In this document: positions 34,128 through 42,932 of the stretch, one piece after another | Layout of the letters: the number at the start of each line of letters is the position of its first letter | How positions within the stretch are numbered: position 1 is the stretch's first letter | Origin: Asaia sp037151935 | GTDB lineage: Bacteria; Pseudomonadota; Alphaproteobacteria; Acetobacterales; Acetobacteraceae | Assembly (NCBI RefSeq): GCF_051628905.1 | Contig: NZ_CP157575.1 | Span: forward strand, 1,240,001-1,304,000 | Direction of reading: 5' to 3' | DNA length: 64,000 nt | Made by a program: the position numbers and the translations under genes | Notes under the pieces: model-generated | What the model was told of the DNA's origin: nothing | What the model saw: only the letters and a program-made list of their open reading frames with translations | Databases searched by the model: none

Positions 34128-34344
34128 ATTGGCAGCACAGGCAAGATCACCGGGTGTGTCGGCTACGGGAACTTCACCCAAGCCAATGACCTGTCTCTTA
34201 ATACGCCCGCTCTGGAGGCTTGAAATCACGAACAGCTTCAGCTGGAACGATGCCCCTTATCAAGGCAGGGGCATCAATTACGGCAACAATCTCCTCTTCG
34301 GTTCACCCCGCCAGTTTATCGGCACAGTTGACGCCCAGTTCTGA
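34128..34344 (+). pseudogene. remnant of a TonB-dependent receptor C-terminus
   Basis: Two adjacent frames give barrel-strand-like peptides. GKITGCVGYGNFTQANDLSL ends at a stop near 34220. In another frame ITNSFSWNDAPYQGRGINYG and LLFGSPRQFIGTVDAQF follow and end in Phe at 34344, the usual terminal residue of outer-membrane barrels. No start or upstream portion survives. The frame change and the missing 5' part mark it as a decayed gene tail. Confidence 0.5.
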
Positions 34345-34534
34345 ACCGTTATCGGCCGCCATTGAGCATTCTCGTGACGCTTTACTTTATTTCTAGATGG
34401 TAGAGAGCGGTGGGATTAGCCCCTCGCTCTCCCGTCCCACTCTTCAGATTTGATCTTTACAGCGTCACGCTACCGGGTTGATACAAGTGTCCAGACAGTT
34501 GTTAACGACAATTAACGTAAAGAGCGGAATTTTC
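34345..34534. other. upstream region of the chemoreceptor gene
   Basis: Contains an inverted repeat GAGAGCG (34403-34409) / CGCTCTC (34425-34431) with a GC-rich inner stem and no U-tract. It may be a terminator for the preceding remnant or cbiD. Otherwise nothing recognisable. Confidence 0.35.
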
Positions 34535-36061
34535 ATGACCGAAACCACGCCGACTGATTTCAAGCGCAAACGGAATTTCATCGGCATGGAGGAGACCGAT
34601 CTCCGCGCGCTCAGATCGATAACCGATCTGATCGACCAAGAAATACCGGAGGCACTCGAGGGCCTCTATCGCAAAATCGGCGCGGCGCCGGATACGAAAA
34701 AATTCTTTCCTACACCCGCCCACATGGAACACGCCAAACAGGCTCAGGTAACGCATTGGCACCGCATAGCCGAAGCCCGATTCGACCAGCATTATGTCGA
34801 TAATGTCAGCAGGATCGGCGCTGCCCATGCCCGTATCGGCTTGGAGCCCGGCCTCTATATCGGCGCTTACGGTCTCGTAATGGAGCATCTTTTCAAAGCG
34901 ATTATTCGCAATACATCGACCGGGAACATATTCTCGCGTCTTTCGCCCCGCAGCAAGGATACGCTAACGGAAAGACTTGTCGCTCTCAGCAAGGCGATCC
35001 TTCTTGAAATCGACCTGACAATCTCAACCTATCTCCGCGATGTGGACAAAGCGCGCCTCGAAATGCAGGCCGAGCAGACACGCCGCGCCGAAGAGGACAA
35101 GGCCGCGGTACAGATCCTGGGTGAGGCGTTGAGCGCCCTGGCCAACGGAGACCTCACACGCAGGATCAGCGATAAAGATTTTCCCGAGAGGCTTGCAGCC
35201 CTCAAGCTGCATTTCAATCAGACAGCCGCAACCCTCTCCGAGACGATCAACAACATTTCGTCCGAGACCACCAATATCCTGACAAACGCGCATGACATCA
35301 GACATGGCGCGGAGCAGCTCTCGAACCGCACAGAACAACAGGCCGCCGCCGGTGAAGAGATGTCCGCTACCCTCGGGCAGATTGCCGAGCGCATAGGCCA
35401 GACTGCGCAGCAGACCCTCAAGACCGACAAATTGGTCTCGGTTGCCTGGCAGGAAGCCAAGCATGCCGAACAGGTGAAAAATGACACGATATCTGCCATG
35501 GCAGCCGTGGAGGACTCTTCCCAGAAAATCGGCGGAATTATCTCGATTATCAACGAGATCGCGTTCCAAACCAATTTACTGGCGCTTAATGCCAGTGTCG
35601 AAGCCGCTCGGGCGGGGGATGTCGGCAAAGGCTTCGCGGTCGTCGCCTACGAGGTGAGGAACCTTTCCCAACGCTCACGGGAGGCCGCAGAGGCGATAGG
35701 TGCCCTTATCGCCCAATCGGATCAACAGGTTCGATCCGGTGCCGCCAAGGTGCGGGAAACAGGCAATGCCTTACAGAAAGTCATGGAGCAGGTCGAAGCG
35801 ATCAGCAATGCCGTCTCGACAATTGCCGCAGCAACACAGGAACAGTCGCAGAGCATCAGCGAGTTGAATAGTGCCATGTCGGGGCTGGAACAAACGACGA
35901 TGCAAAACGCTGGCGCCGCAGAAGAGAGTGCCGAAGCGGTAGGAAATCTGGTCGCGACCGCCGACACTTTGGCCCGCGCCGTATCCCGTTTCAACACAGT
36001 AACCTTCACTGGCGAGCGCGTTCCTTCAGCCGGAAACGCAGAGTTGACGACCTCTTTCTAA
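34535..36061 (+). CDS. soluble globin-coupled methyl-accepting chemotaxis protein
   Basis: 508 aa from ATG 34535. The open frame extends 19 codons upstream, but that part is not protein-like. Residues about 10-165 form a protoglobin/globin-coupled sensor domain; His98 in IGAAHARIGLEPGLYIGAYG is the likely proximal haem ligand. A HAMP-like linker (about 195-245) and a full MCP signalling domain follow, with the hairpin tip EIAFQTNLLALNASVEAARA near residue 345. There is no membrane helix. This is the HemAT/aerotaxis-transducer layout: it should bind oxygen through haem and signal to CheA. No other che genes are in view. Confidence 0.87.
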   Translation: MTETTPTDFKRKRNFIGMEETDLRALRSITDLIDQEIPEALEGLYRKIGAAPDTKKFFPTPAHMEHAKQAQVTHWHRIAEARFDQHYVDNVSRIGAAHARIGLEPGLYIGAYGLVMEHLFKAIIRNTSTGNIFSRLSPRSKDTLTERLVALSKAILLEIDLTISTYLRDVDKARLEMQAEQTRRAEEDKAAVQILGEALSALANGDLTRRISDKDFPERLAALKLHFNQTAATLSETINNISSETTNILTNAHDIRHGAEQLSNRTEQQAAAGEEMSATLGQIAERIGQTAQQTLKTDKLVSVAWQEAKHAEQVKNDTISAMAAVEDSSQKIGGIISIINEIAFQTNLLALNASVEAARAGDVGKGFAVVAYEVRNLSQRSREAAEAIGALIAQSDQQVRSGAAKVRETGNALQKVMEQVEAISNAVSTIAAATQEQSQSISELNSAMSGLEQTTMQNAGAAEESAEAVGNLVATADTLARAVSRFNTVTFTGERVPSAGNAELTTSF

Positions 36062-36238
36062 ATCCCCTGACTGAGCGCCTCGAACGCTAGCCAATAATTC
36101 CCTTATCTCCTCGAGGGCTTGGTCGCACCCTAGAGTTTCGCGATAGGCTTCCAGTCTCAGATCGGACGAACGTTCAGTAAAACGGTATAGCGTCTCTCTT
36201 GCGAAAGGCAGAACATCTCGCTCAGGGCAAAGGCGGTC

Positions 36239-37261
36239 TCAGAACTCAAGTAGCACTTTCATGGCCTCACGCCTGTTCGAAGCAAGATCGAAAGCCTTGC
36301 CTGCGTCACGCAGGGCAAAACGCTGCGTGACCAGAGCAGACAGATCGGCCTTGCCTGAATCGATCAGATCGACCGCGAGGGCGAACTCTTCGCGGAAGCG
36401 GAAAGACCCTACCCAGCTCAGTTCACCCGTCACGATACGGCTCTGCGGCAGGGTGACATCGTCACCCAGACCAAGTTGTACGATAATGCCGCAGGGCGCC
36501 ATCAGGTCGAGCGCACCGCGCAGGGCCTGCTCATTGCCGGAGCATTCGATAAGCACATCGACTGAGCGCCCCAAAGCCGACAGCGCCTCGGGCGTTTCGC
36601 GCGAGTTGATCGTACGATCGGCTCCGGCCTTGCGGGCGATGGCCAGCGGCCCGGAGAGAATATCGGTGACGATCACGTCTCTGGCGCCGTTCAGCCGTGC
36701 CGCGACCGCCACCAATGTGCCGATAGGCCCTGCGCCGGTCACCAGCAAACGCTTACCCATCAGCGACCCTGCCCTACAGACCGCATGAAGTGCCACGGCA
36801 AAAGGTTCTGAAAGTGCCAGTTCTGCCGGGCTCTTATGCGTGGCTTTCACGCATTGACGCGCATGGCAGACAAGATCCTGCCTGAAGGCACCGTCAATAT
36901 GGGGGTCGCGCATGGCGCTGCCATAAAAACGCATATCGGTGCAGTGATTGGCGCGCCCTGCGAGGCACTGGGCGCAATGCATACAGGCCAGACCCGGATT
37001 GACCGCCACGACATCCCCCACGGCAAGATCGACCACATCGGGGGCCACCTCGGCAACATGTCCCGCGATTTCATGGCCCAGGATCATCGGATGTTTGATG
37101 CGCACAGCGCCGAAACCGCCATGGTGGTAGTAATGCAGATCAGAGCCGCAGATACCACCTGCCTCGACACGCACACGCACCTCGCCCGGACCCAGCGCCG
37201 GAACCTCTCGCTGTTCCACCCGGAGATCGTGGGGAGCGTGGATGACGAGCGCCTGTGTCAT
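36239..37261 (-). CDS. zinc-dependent alcohol dehydrogenase, L-idonate 5-dehydrogenase type
   Basis: 340 aa MDR-family enzyme. Start ATG 37261 gives AGGA at nine bases; ATG 37267 is an alternative. The motif GGICGSDLHYYHHGGFG (near residue 39) and the GHEIAGHVAE zinc-site block are those of L-idonate 5-dehydrogenases. Structural zinc cysteines are in NPGLACMHCAQCLAGRANHC, and the cofactor site is VTGAGPIGTLVAVAARL. It would oxidise L-idonate to 5-ketogluconate with NAD(P)+. The neighbouring MFS carrier, 73 bases upstream on the same strand, is of the sugar-acid family, which supports the assignment. Exact substrate unproven. Confidence 0.85.
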   Translation of the reverse strand: MTQALVIHAPHDLRVEQREVPALGPGEVRVRVEAGGICGSDLHYYHHGGFGAVRIKHPMILGHEIAGHVAEVAPDVVDLAVGDVVAVNPGLACMHCAQCLAGRANHCTDMRFYGSAMRDPHIDGAFRQDLVCHARQCVKATHKSPAELALSEPFAVALHAVCRAGSLMGKRLLVTGAGPIGTLVAVAARLNGARDVIVTDILSGPLAIARKAGADRTINSRETPEALSALGRSVDVLIECSGNEQALRGALDLMAPCGIIVQLGLGDDVTLPQSRIVTGELSWVGSFRFREEFALAVDLIDSGKADLSALVTQRFALRDAGKAFDLASNRREAMKVLLEF

Positions 37262-37334
37262 GGACATAATCCTGTCTTGTGGTGATAAGAACGTAAAAGC
37301 CCCGTAGAAACGCGCGCGTTTCGCCCAGCGGGTC

Positions 37335-38612
37335 TCACTTTGGCGTGTCTTGCGGAAAGGGAATGCGCTCGACAGGCCCCATGATGACGAGATAGGCGAA
37401 GGCACCGACGAGGCAGAGCGCCCCTGCAACGGCAAGGGGCAGGACGAACGAACCGCCGGTGAGCATCAGCAGAAGCCCGGTGAAGGTCGAAATGCCGATA
37501 CCCGCAAGATTCGCCGCACCGTTCTGCAAGGCGCCGATCAGAGCGACATTGGCCGCACTCGGGGCTACCTCGCCAGGCAAGGTCCATATATTCGCAGCGG
37601 TGAAGGCCAGCGCAGCATAGGAAATACCCATCAGCACAAGTGCTGTGACCGAACTGTCGACGACAGGGGCGAAAGCGATCACACAGGAGACAAGCATGCC
37701 ACCCACAAGGCAGGTCTTGCGCGCCCTTGTGGCGCTCCAGCCATGCCGCAGTAGCCCGTCGGAAACGGCCCCGCCGATCCAGCCGAAAGGAATGGCAAAC
37801 AGCGCCGGGAACAGCCCGTAATATTTGACGTCCTGAAGCGAAAAATGCCGCGCATTGATCAGAAAGGTCGGAAACCAAGTGATGAAAAAATAGATCGCAA
37901 AATTGAGGCAGAAAAACCCGATCATCATGCCCCAGATGGTGCGCTGTTTCAGCAGATAGCCGAGCGAGACTGGATTGGCCTCGGTCAGAGCCTGCCCATT
38001 GCCCTGGCTGTCGCGCAGGAGCGCGCGTTGCGCCTCGGTGACACGCCTGTGGTCTTTGGGGTCGCGATAAAAACAGAGCCAGACAACCACCCAGACAAAG
38101 CCCAGGGCGCCCGTCCAGATGAAGGAGCGGCGCCAGCCCACACTCGCGACGAGCCACGCCACGAGCGGCAACGCAAGCGCCGAGCCCACACGCGAGCCGC
38201 TATCGAAAATACTGCTCGCGAAGCCTCTCTCGGTGCGGGGAAACCAGTTGAACGCCACTTTCGCAAAGCCCGGCAAAGCCCCCGCCTCGCCGATACCCAG
38301 CAACAGGCGGGCCCCTATCAGGCTCGGTAACCCCGTGACGAAGGCTGTCGCCGCCGTGAAAAACGACCACCACAGCACCGACCCCGCCAGACAGCGACGA
38401 ACCCCGAAGCGGTCGATCAACCAGCCTACCGGGATCTGCATCAGCGCATAGGTCCAGAAAAAGGCGCTCAGAGCGAGGCCGATCTGAAACGGCGACAGAT
38501 GCAGATCCGCCTCAATGCGTGGCACCGCGATAGCCAGATTGGAGCGATCGAGAAAATTGATGATATTGGCGACGAAACACAGAGCGATCATCTGCCAGCG
38601 CAGGGGACTCAT
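37335..38612 (-). CDS. MFS transporter, sugar-acid (ACS family) type
   Basis: 425 aa, twelve helices. The N-terminus FVANIINFLDRSNLAIAVPR and WTYALMQIPVGWLIDRFGVR are typical of the anion:cation symporter family (glucarate, galactonate, hexuronate porters). ATG 38612 has GGGAGGA eight bases upstream; a TTG two codons earlier is too close to it. Probably imports idonate or a related sugar acid for the dehydrogenase encoded next. Confidence 0.87.
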   Translation of the reverse strand: MSPLRWQMIALCFVANIINFLDRSNLAIAVPRIEADLHLSPFQIGLALSAFFWTYALMQIPVGWLIDRFGVRRCLAGSVLWWSFFTAATAFVTGLPSLIGARLLLGIGEAGALPGFAKVAFNWFPRTERGFASSIFDSGSRVGSALALPLVAWLVASVGWRRSFIWTGALGFVWVVVWLCFYRDPKDHRRVTEAQRALLRDSQGNGQALTEANPVSLGYLLKQRTIWGMMIGFFCLNFAIYFFITWFPTFLINARHFSLQDVKYYGLFPALFAIPFGWIGGAVSDGLLRHGWSATRARKTCLVGGMLVSCVIAFAPVVDSSVTALVLMGISYAALAFTAANIWTLPGEVAPSAANVALIGALQNGAANLAGIGISTFTGLLLMLTGGSFVLPLAVAGALCLVGAFAYLVIMGPVERIPFPQDTPK

Positions 38613-38787
38613 CGACAATGTCCTCCCGATAGACTGGAGAGCCTTGCCTCAGACACGCGCGCTCACACTGCGCGCTGCGCCTGACAGGAAAAACCACCCT
38701 GCGTCACCGAAGTGTTTATCTGTCGTCAACCCTACGCAAACATGACCCATCTGTCATCTTCAGATCAGTCACGGCTACGTTATGTGT

Positions 38788-38931
38788 TCAGTTACAGGTG
38801 TGCAGAACATCCTTAGGACTATTGACCGAATAGGAACTCGCTGTCGGATCATTGGCACAGGCCGCATGGTCGATCCCATTACAGGCGGTCAGGGTGAGCG
38901 CACCCACCAGAATTGCCAGAATTTTGCCCAT
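38788..38931 (-). CDS. small lipoprotein, 47 aa
   Basis: Starts MGKILAILVGALTLTACNGI, a short signal with lipobox LTAC (Cys17), then a 30-residue mature part with two more Cys (25 and 46) that could form a disulfide. AAGGA is present 11 bases upstream of the ATG. Resembles the entericidin-size lipoproteins common in proteobacteria, but I do not recognise the family. Located in the gap between the MFS gene and anmK, all on the minus strand. Confidence 0.6.
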   Translation of the reverse strand: MGKILAILVGALTLTACNGIDHAACANDPTASSYSVNSPKDVLHTCN

Positions 38932-39024
38932 TGGTCGGTCCATCCTTTGTTTCACTGTATCAACGCATCAGCGTGCCGAAACTGTCAATCGAGCATGCCC
39001 AGATGCCACATCAATCAATGAGGA

Positions 39025-40185
39025 TCATGCCTCACCTCCATTGCTGGGGCGTGGCACAGCCTGCCAGAACCCGGTGGGAGGGCGGATTGCAGCGCAGCTC
39101 AGACGACCGCCGGTGGAGAGGCCCGGCGCACCCGTGATACCCGGCGCCGAGAGGGGCAGACCGCGCAGGCTGCGCATGGCGAGATAGGCAAAGCACTCGG
39201 CTTCGACCATATCGCCATCCCACCCCAGTGCCTCGACAGGCTCGACGCTGCCTGGCAGCGTTGCGCCGAGAGCCTGCATCAGCGCCGGATTATGGCGCCC
39301 TCCGCCGCAGACAAACCACGCGCGCGGCGCCTCTGGCAGGGTCGTTGCGGCAATGGCCTGCACCGTAAAGGCGACGAGTGTTGCAGCGCCGTCTGCCGGC
39401 GAAAGCGGTGTCAGCAGATCTAGGGCCACGATGAAAGCCTGACGATCGAGGGATTTGGGCGGCAGGCGGCGAAAGAACGGCGCGGAAAGCAGCTCCGAGA
39501 CAACCGCCAGATCCGGCTTTCCCGCAAACGCGAGAGCCCCATCGCGGTCGCAAGCGATCCCTGTGTGGCGCAAGGCCCAGTCATCGAGCAAGGCGTTTCC
39601 CGGCCCGGTATCACAGGCGAGAACAGCACCGTCGCGACCGACGAAAGTGACATTCGCCACACCGCCAATATTGAGAATGGCAACCGGTCCTTCCTGCCCT
39701 GCCAGACAGGCTGCGTGATACCATGGCGCGAGCGGCGCCCCCTCTCCCCCTGCCCGCACATCGTCACTGCGAAAATCATGCATGACCGGCAGCCCCGTCG
39801 CACCCGAAAGACGCAGCGCGTCGCCTATCTGCCAAGTACGCCCCGATTGGGGAGCGTGAAACAGCGTTTGGCCGTGAAAACCGATCAGATCGGCCTCGCC
39901 CTCGATCTCAAGAACCCGACGCACGGCCTCGACATGAATATCCGTCAATGCGCGCTCTGCCGAGAGCAGCTCGGGCTCGTCACCACGCAGTTCTGCGGCA
40001 CGGTCGAACAGGGCGTAGAGCGCCTGACGCAGCGCTGGATCGTACCCAAGACTGAGCGATGCCCCACGGCGCCCCACGCGGGTACCGTCAGTTTCGATCA
40101 GCGCCGCATCGACCCCATCGAGCGAGGTGCCGCTCATGAGCCCGATGACACGCAGAAATCCCGGTTCGGCAGGGCGCGATGTCAT
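39025..40185 (-). CDS. anmK: anhydro-N-acetylmuramic acid kinase
   Basis: 386 aa from ATG 40185. The N-terminal phosphate-binding motif GLMSGTSLDGVDAALIETD is at residues 15-33. Later blocks are DTGPGNALLDDW and FVCGGGRHNPALM. AnmK opens the 1,6-anhydro ring of anhMurNAc and phosphorylates it to MurNAc-6-P, the substrate of MurQ. Seven bases separate it from the murQ stop, so the genes form a recycling operon with the upstream transporter. Confidence 0.94.
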   Translation of the reverse strand: MTSRPAEPGFLRVIGLMSGTSLDGVDAALIETDGTRVGRRGASLSLGYDPALRQALYALFDRAAELRGDEPELLSAERALTDIHVEAVRRVLEIEGEADLIGFHGQTLFHAPQSGRTWQIGDALRLSGATGLPVMHDFRSDDVRAGGEGAPLAPWYHAACLAGQEGPVAILNIGGVANVTFVGRDGAVLACDTGPGNALLDDWALRHTGIACDRDGALAFAGKPDLAVVSELLSAPFFRRLPPKSLDRQAFIVALDLLTPLSPADGAATLVAFTVQAIAATTLPEAPRAWFVCGGGRHNPALMQALGATLPGSVEPVEALGWDGDMVEAECFAYLAMRSLRGLPLSAPGITGAPGLSTGGRLSCAAIRPPTGFWQAVPRPSNGGEA

Positions 40186-40192
40186 GCGGGGC

Positions 40193-41089
40193 TCACGATT
40201 TGAGAATGGCGTGGAGGTTGTTACCGTGTGCCGCCAGCGCGGCCTCGGCTTCATCCAGCGTCATACCGTGACGCAACAGAACGGCGCGTTTGACATTGCC
40301 CTTGCTGAGCCTGAGCACTTCGTCGATCTCGGCATCGCTGCCCCCTGCGAGGCTGCGCACCATCGTGACAGCGCGGCGGCCGAGCTTGGCATTGGTGACA
40401 CGCATATCGACCATCAGCCCGCGATAAACATGGCCAAGACGGATCATGAGCGTTGTCGAGAGCAGGTTCAGCGCCGCTTTCTGCGCCGTACCCGCCTTGA
40501 GACGGGTCGATCCGGCGATGGCTTCCGACCCGGTCGGCAGCAGAATGCCCAGCTCGGCCTCGCGCAGTAGCCGCGTATCGGCCACACAGCTTATGCCCAC
40601 AGTCAGAGCGCCCGCTTCGCGAGCGGCCTTCAACGCGGCGCAGCTATAGGGCGTATTGCCGCTGGCTGCGATGCCGAACACAACGTCATTGGGCCCGACT
40701 TGATGGGCCGCCATTTCGCTTCTGGCAGCGTCTTCATCGTCTTCTGCGCCTTCCACTGCTTGCGATTGCGCGCCGCTGCCGCCTGCCAGCATCAGCACCA
40801 GACGCTCGGATGGCCAGCCATAGGTGGGGGTCAGCTCCACCCCGTCCTGCATCCCGACGCGCCCCGCCGTGCCTGCGCCAACATAGAACAGCCGCCCGCC
40901 CTCACGAAGACGCGGCAGGGCGGCTTCCACAACCGCCTCAAGCGCAGGCACGGCAGCGCGAACCAGCGCTGTTGCGGCCATTTGAGCCTCGGCAAGCGAG
41001 TCGAGAATGGTCGCAGTCGGCCAGAGTTCGATTGTCGCATAGCGCGGGTCATGCGCCTCGGTCTGTGGGGAAGACGACTTATCGGTCAT
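40193..41089 (-). CDS. murQ: N-acetylmuramic acid 6-phosphate etherase
   Basis: 298 aa. SIS-domain protein with the family blocks LRVGAGTAGRVGMQD-like (seen as FYVGAGTAGRVGMQDGVELT near residue 69), GIAASGNTPY near 158, and GSTRLKAGTAQKAALNLLST near 205. Removes D-lactate from MurNAc-6-P to give GlcNAc-6-P. The start overlaps the end of the transporter gene by 11 bases. Confidence 0.95.
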   Translation of the reverse strand: MTDKSSSPQTEAHDPRYATIELWPTATILDSLAEAQMAATALVRAAVPALEAVVEAALPRLREGGRLFYVGAGTAGRVGMQDGVELTPTYGWPSERLVLMLAGGSGAQSQAVEGAEDDEDAARSEMAAHQVGPNDVVFGIAASGNTPYSCAALKAAREAGALTVGISCVADTRLLREAELGILLPTGSEAIAGSTRLKAGTAQKAALNLLSTTLMIRLGHVYRGLMVDMRVTNAKLGRRAVTMVRSLAGGSDAEIDEVLRLSKGNVKRAVLLRHGMTLDEAEAALAAHGNNLHAILKS

Positions 41090-42605
41090 GATGCTCCTTT
41101 ACGGCCTCTTCCGGCCTGTTTCGTCCCAACCCAAAGGCGCTTGCGAGCCCGGCGGCGCCAAGGTGAAACAGGATGCCCAGCGGGACAAGCCACGGAAAGG
41201 CGATCGCGACACCCCTTATCTGGCCAGACACAAGAACCAGTGCCATTGCCCCGAGAGAGGCCACGAACCCGATCTGCACCGCAGACTTGCCAAGGCGGGG
41301 CAGAAACAACGCGCAGAGAAATGCCCCCAGAGTCGGCCCGTAAGACCATCCGGCAATGGTCAGGCCGAGAATAACGGCAGATTTGCTCCCCATGGTGAAC
41401 AGCGCTGCGCCCAGCAGCAGCACGGCGCCCCAGAAAAGCGTCAGGAAACGAGGGGCGGAAAGCCCACCGGGCCTGTAGCCGACGGCGCGCATTCCGGCTT
41501 CTACCCAGCGGCGGGGCACAGGGCCGAAATCGGTCAGGCTCGCTCCCGCCATGGCGTTGAGCGTGGAAGAGAGCGACCCCATTGTGGCACTCAACACCCC
41601 GGCTATAAGCAGGCCCGATATCCCGGCAGGCAAAGAACTCACAATGAAATGCGGAAACAGCGCATCAGGCGTGTCGAGGCCCAGAGCCGCAAGGCTCTGT
41701 CCCCCCTGACTGATCCAGAGCTGCACGCCGAGCAGAGAGAGCATGCCGAACAGCAACGCCACGACGACGGCGCTTCCGATGAGCGCAAGACGCGCTTCGC
41801 GCAGAGAACGGGCCGCCAAGAGACGCTGCACCATGAGCTGATCGGTGCCGTGAGACGCCACGGAAAGCACCGCCCCCCCGATCACGGCCGCAGCGAGCGT
41901 GAACGGGTCACGCCACCAGTTATGGGCGCTGAGGGGGTGAAAGATCTGAAAAAGCCCGGTCTGCCAGGCCTGATGCCAACCCGCCGCGCTCAGATGCAGC
42001 CCGACGAAAACTACACAGAACACGGCACCAAAGCCGTAGAGCCCGAGCTGGATCGCATCCGACCAGACCACGGCGCGCAACCCGCCGAGGATGGTATAAA
42101 CAAGGGTGAAGAACAGAATGCTGCCCAGAACAGCCCAGCGCCCGACCGGCAACCCGCTATGGGTAAAAAGCCAGACAACGGGCAGCGCCCCCGCCAGCAG
42201 GCGAATGCTCTCAGCCAGAAAGCGCGTGACGAGAAAGGCCCCCGAGGCCAGACGCTGCATTGATGGTCCATAGCGATGAGCGAGCAACGTATAGGCGCTG
42301 GTTAGCGCACCTTGAGCATAACGCGGCAAAAACCACAGCGCGACCGCACTCCGCCCGACAAAATATCCGGCAGCGATACCGAGAAAGACGAGCCCTTGCG
42401 TATAGCCGACACCCGGAATGCTGATGAAGGTCAGCGTAGAGGTTTCGGTCGCAACCAGAGACAGGCAAAGCGCCCACCATGGCAAGTCGTGATGGCCCGA
42501 CAGGAAATCTTCGGACGATCCCCGTGCCCCGCGGCTCACGCGCCAGATAAGGAACGAGAGCGCAACAAAATAGAGCAGGATAACGGCAAGATCGAGCGGC
42601 TTCAT
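41079..42605 (-). CDS. sodium:solute symporter, probable amino-sugar (MurNAc/anhMurNAc) importer
   Basis: 508 aa SSS-family carrier with about 13 helices. ETSTLTFISIPGVGYTQGLV near residue 53 matches the Na+-site region of this family. It overlaps murQ by 11 bases and leads the murQ-anmK operon, so uptake of MurNAc or anhMurNAc (a role played by AmpG or the MurP PTS elsewhere) is a strong context-based inference; substrate is unproven. Confidence 0.85.
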   Translation of the reverse strand: MKPLDLAVILLYFVALSFLIWRVSRGARGSSEDFLSGHHDLPWWALCLSLVATETSTLTFISIPGVGYTQGLVFLGIAAGYFVGRSAVALWFLPRYAQGALTSAYTLLAHRYGPSMQRLASGAFLVTRFLAESIRLLAGALPVVWLFTHSGLPVGRWAVLGSILFFTLVYTILGGLRAVVWSDAIQLGLYGFGAVFCVVFVGLHLSAAGWHQAWQTGLFQIFHPLSAHNWWRDPFTLAAAVIGGAVLSVASHGTDQLMVQRLLAARSLREARLALIGSAVVVALLFGMLSLLGVQLWISQGGQSLAALGLDTPDALFPHFIVSSLPAGISGLLIAGVLSATMGSLSSTLNAMAGASLTDFGPVPRRWVEAGMRAVGYRPGGLSAPRFLTLFWGAVLLLGAALFTMGSKSAVILGLTIAGWSYGPTLGAFLCALFLPRLGKSAVQIGFVASLGAMALVLVSGQIRGVAIAFPWLVPLGILFHLGAAGLASAFGLGRNRPEEAVKEHHDR

Positions 42606-42932
42606 GTTACCTTGTCGGACTGGATAGGCAGGACAGCGCCATCATGTCATGTCGCGGCCAGGGCACAAGGCAGCTCGGCGCGATCAAGGCGCAAAACTAT
42701 CTTTCCCCGTATGGAAGGCGCGCCTGAGCGCCCGCACGAGACTTACTGACAGTTATCAGCCCGGCAGTCTCGTTATTCCGGCCGTAGACTATCTGTTTGC
42801 GCGAAAAGCTTCTCATACCCTCCCACGGCTTTTCTCGCTGGAGGGAAAAAGCTATGAGCCCTGCGGAAAATCATGTGCAGACGGCATCTGCAAAGCCCGT
42901 CTCCGATGAAACCGACCAGACGCGGTGCGGGG
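42606..42932. other. intergenic region without a recognisable gene
   Basis: 327 bases upstream of the symporter operon. A 6-bp stem CCCTCC/GGAGGG (42818-42845) with a 16-base loop is the only structure seen; it is about 115 bases upstream of the DUF5694 gene's stop-codon side and not clearly a terminator. Confidence 0.4.

Noticed and set aside
41088..42263. 391-codon plus-strand frame opposite the SSS symporter
   Set aside because: Antisense shadow; Arg/Gln/Pro-rich composition and no motifs.
42717..42732. GGCGC-N6-GCGCC repeat upstream of the symporter operon
   Set aside because: Only 5 bp in GC-rich DNA; expected by chance.
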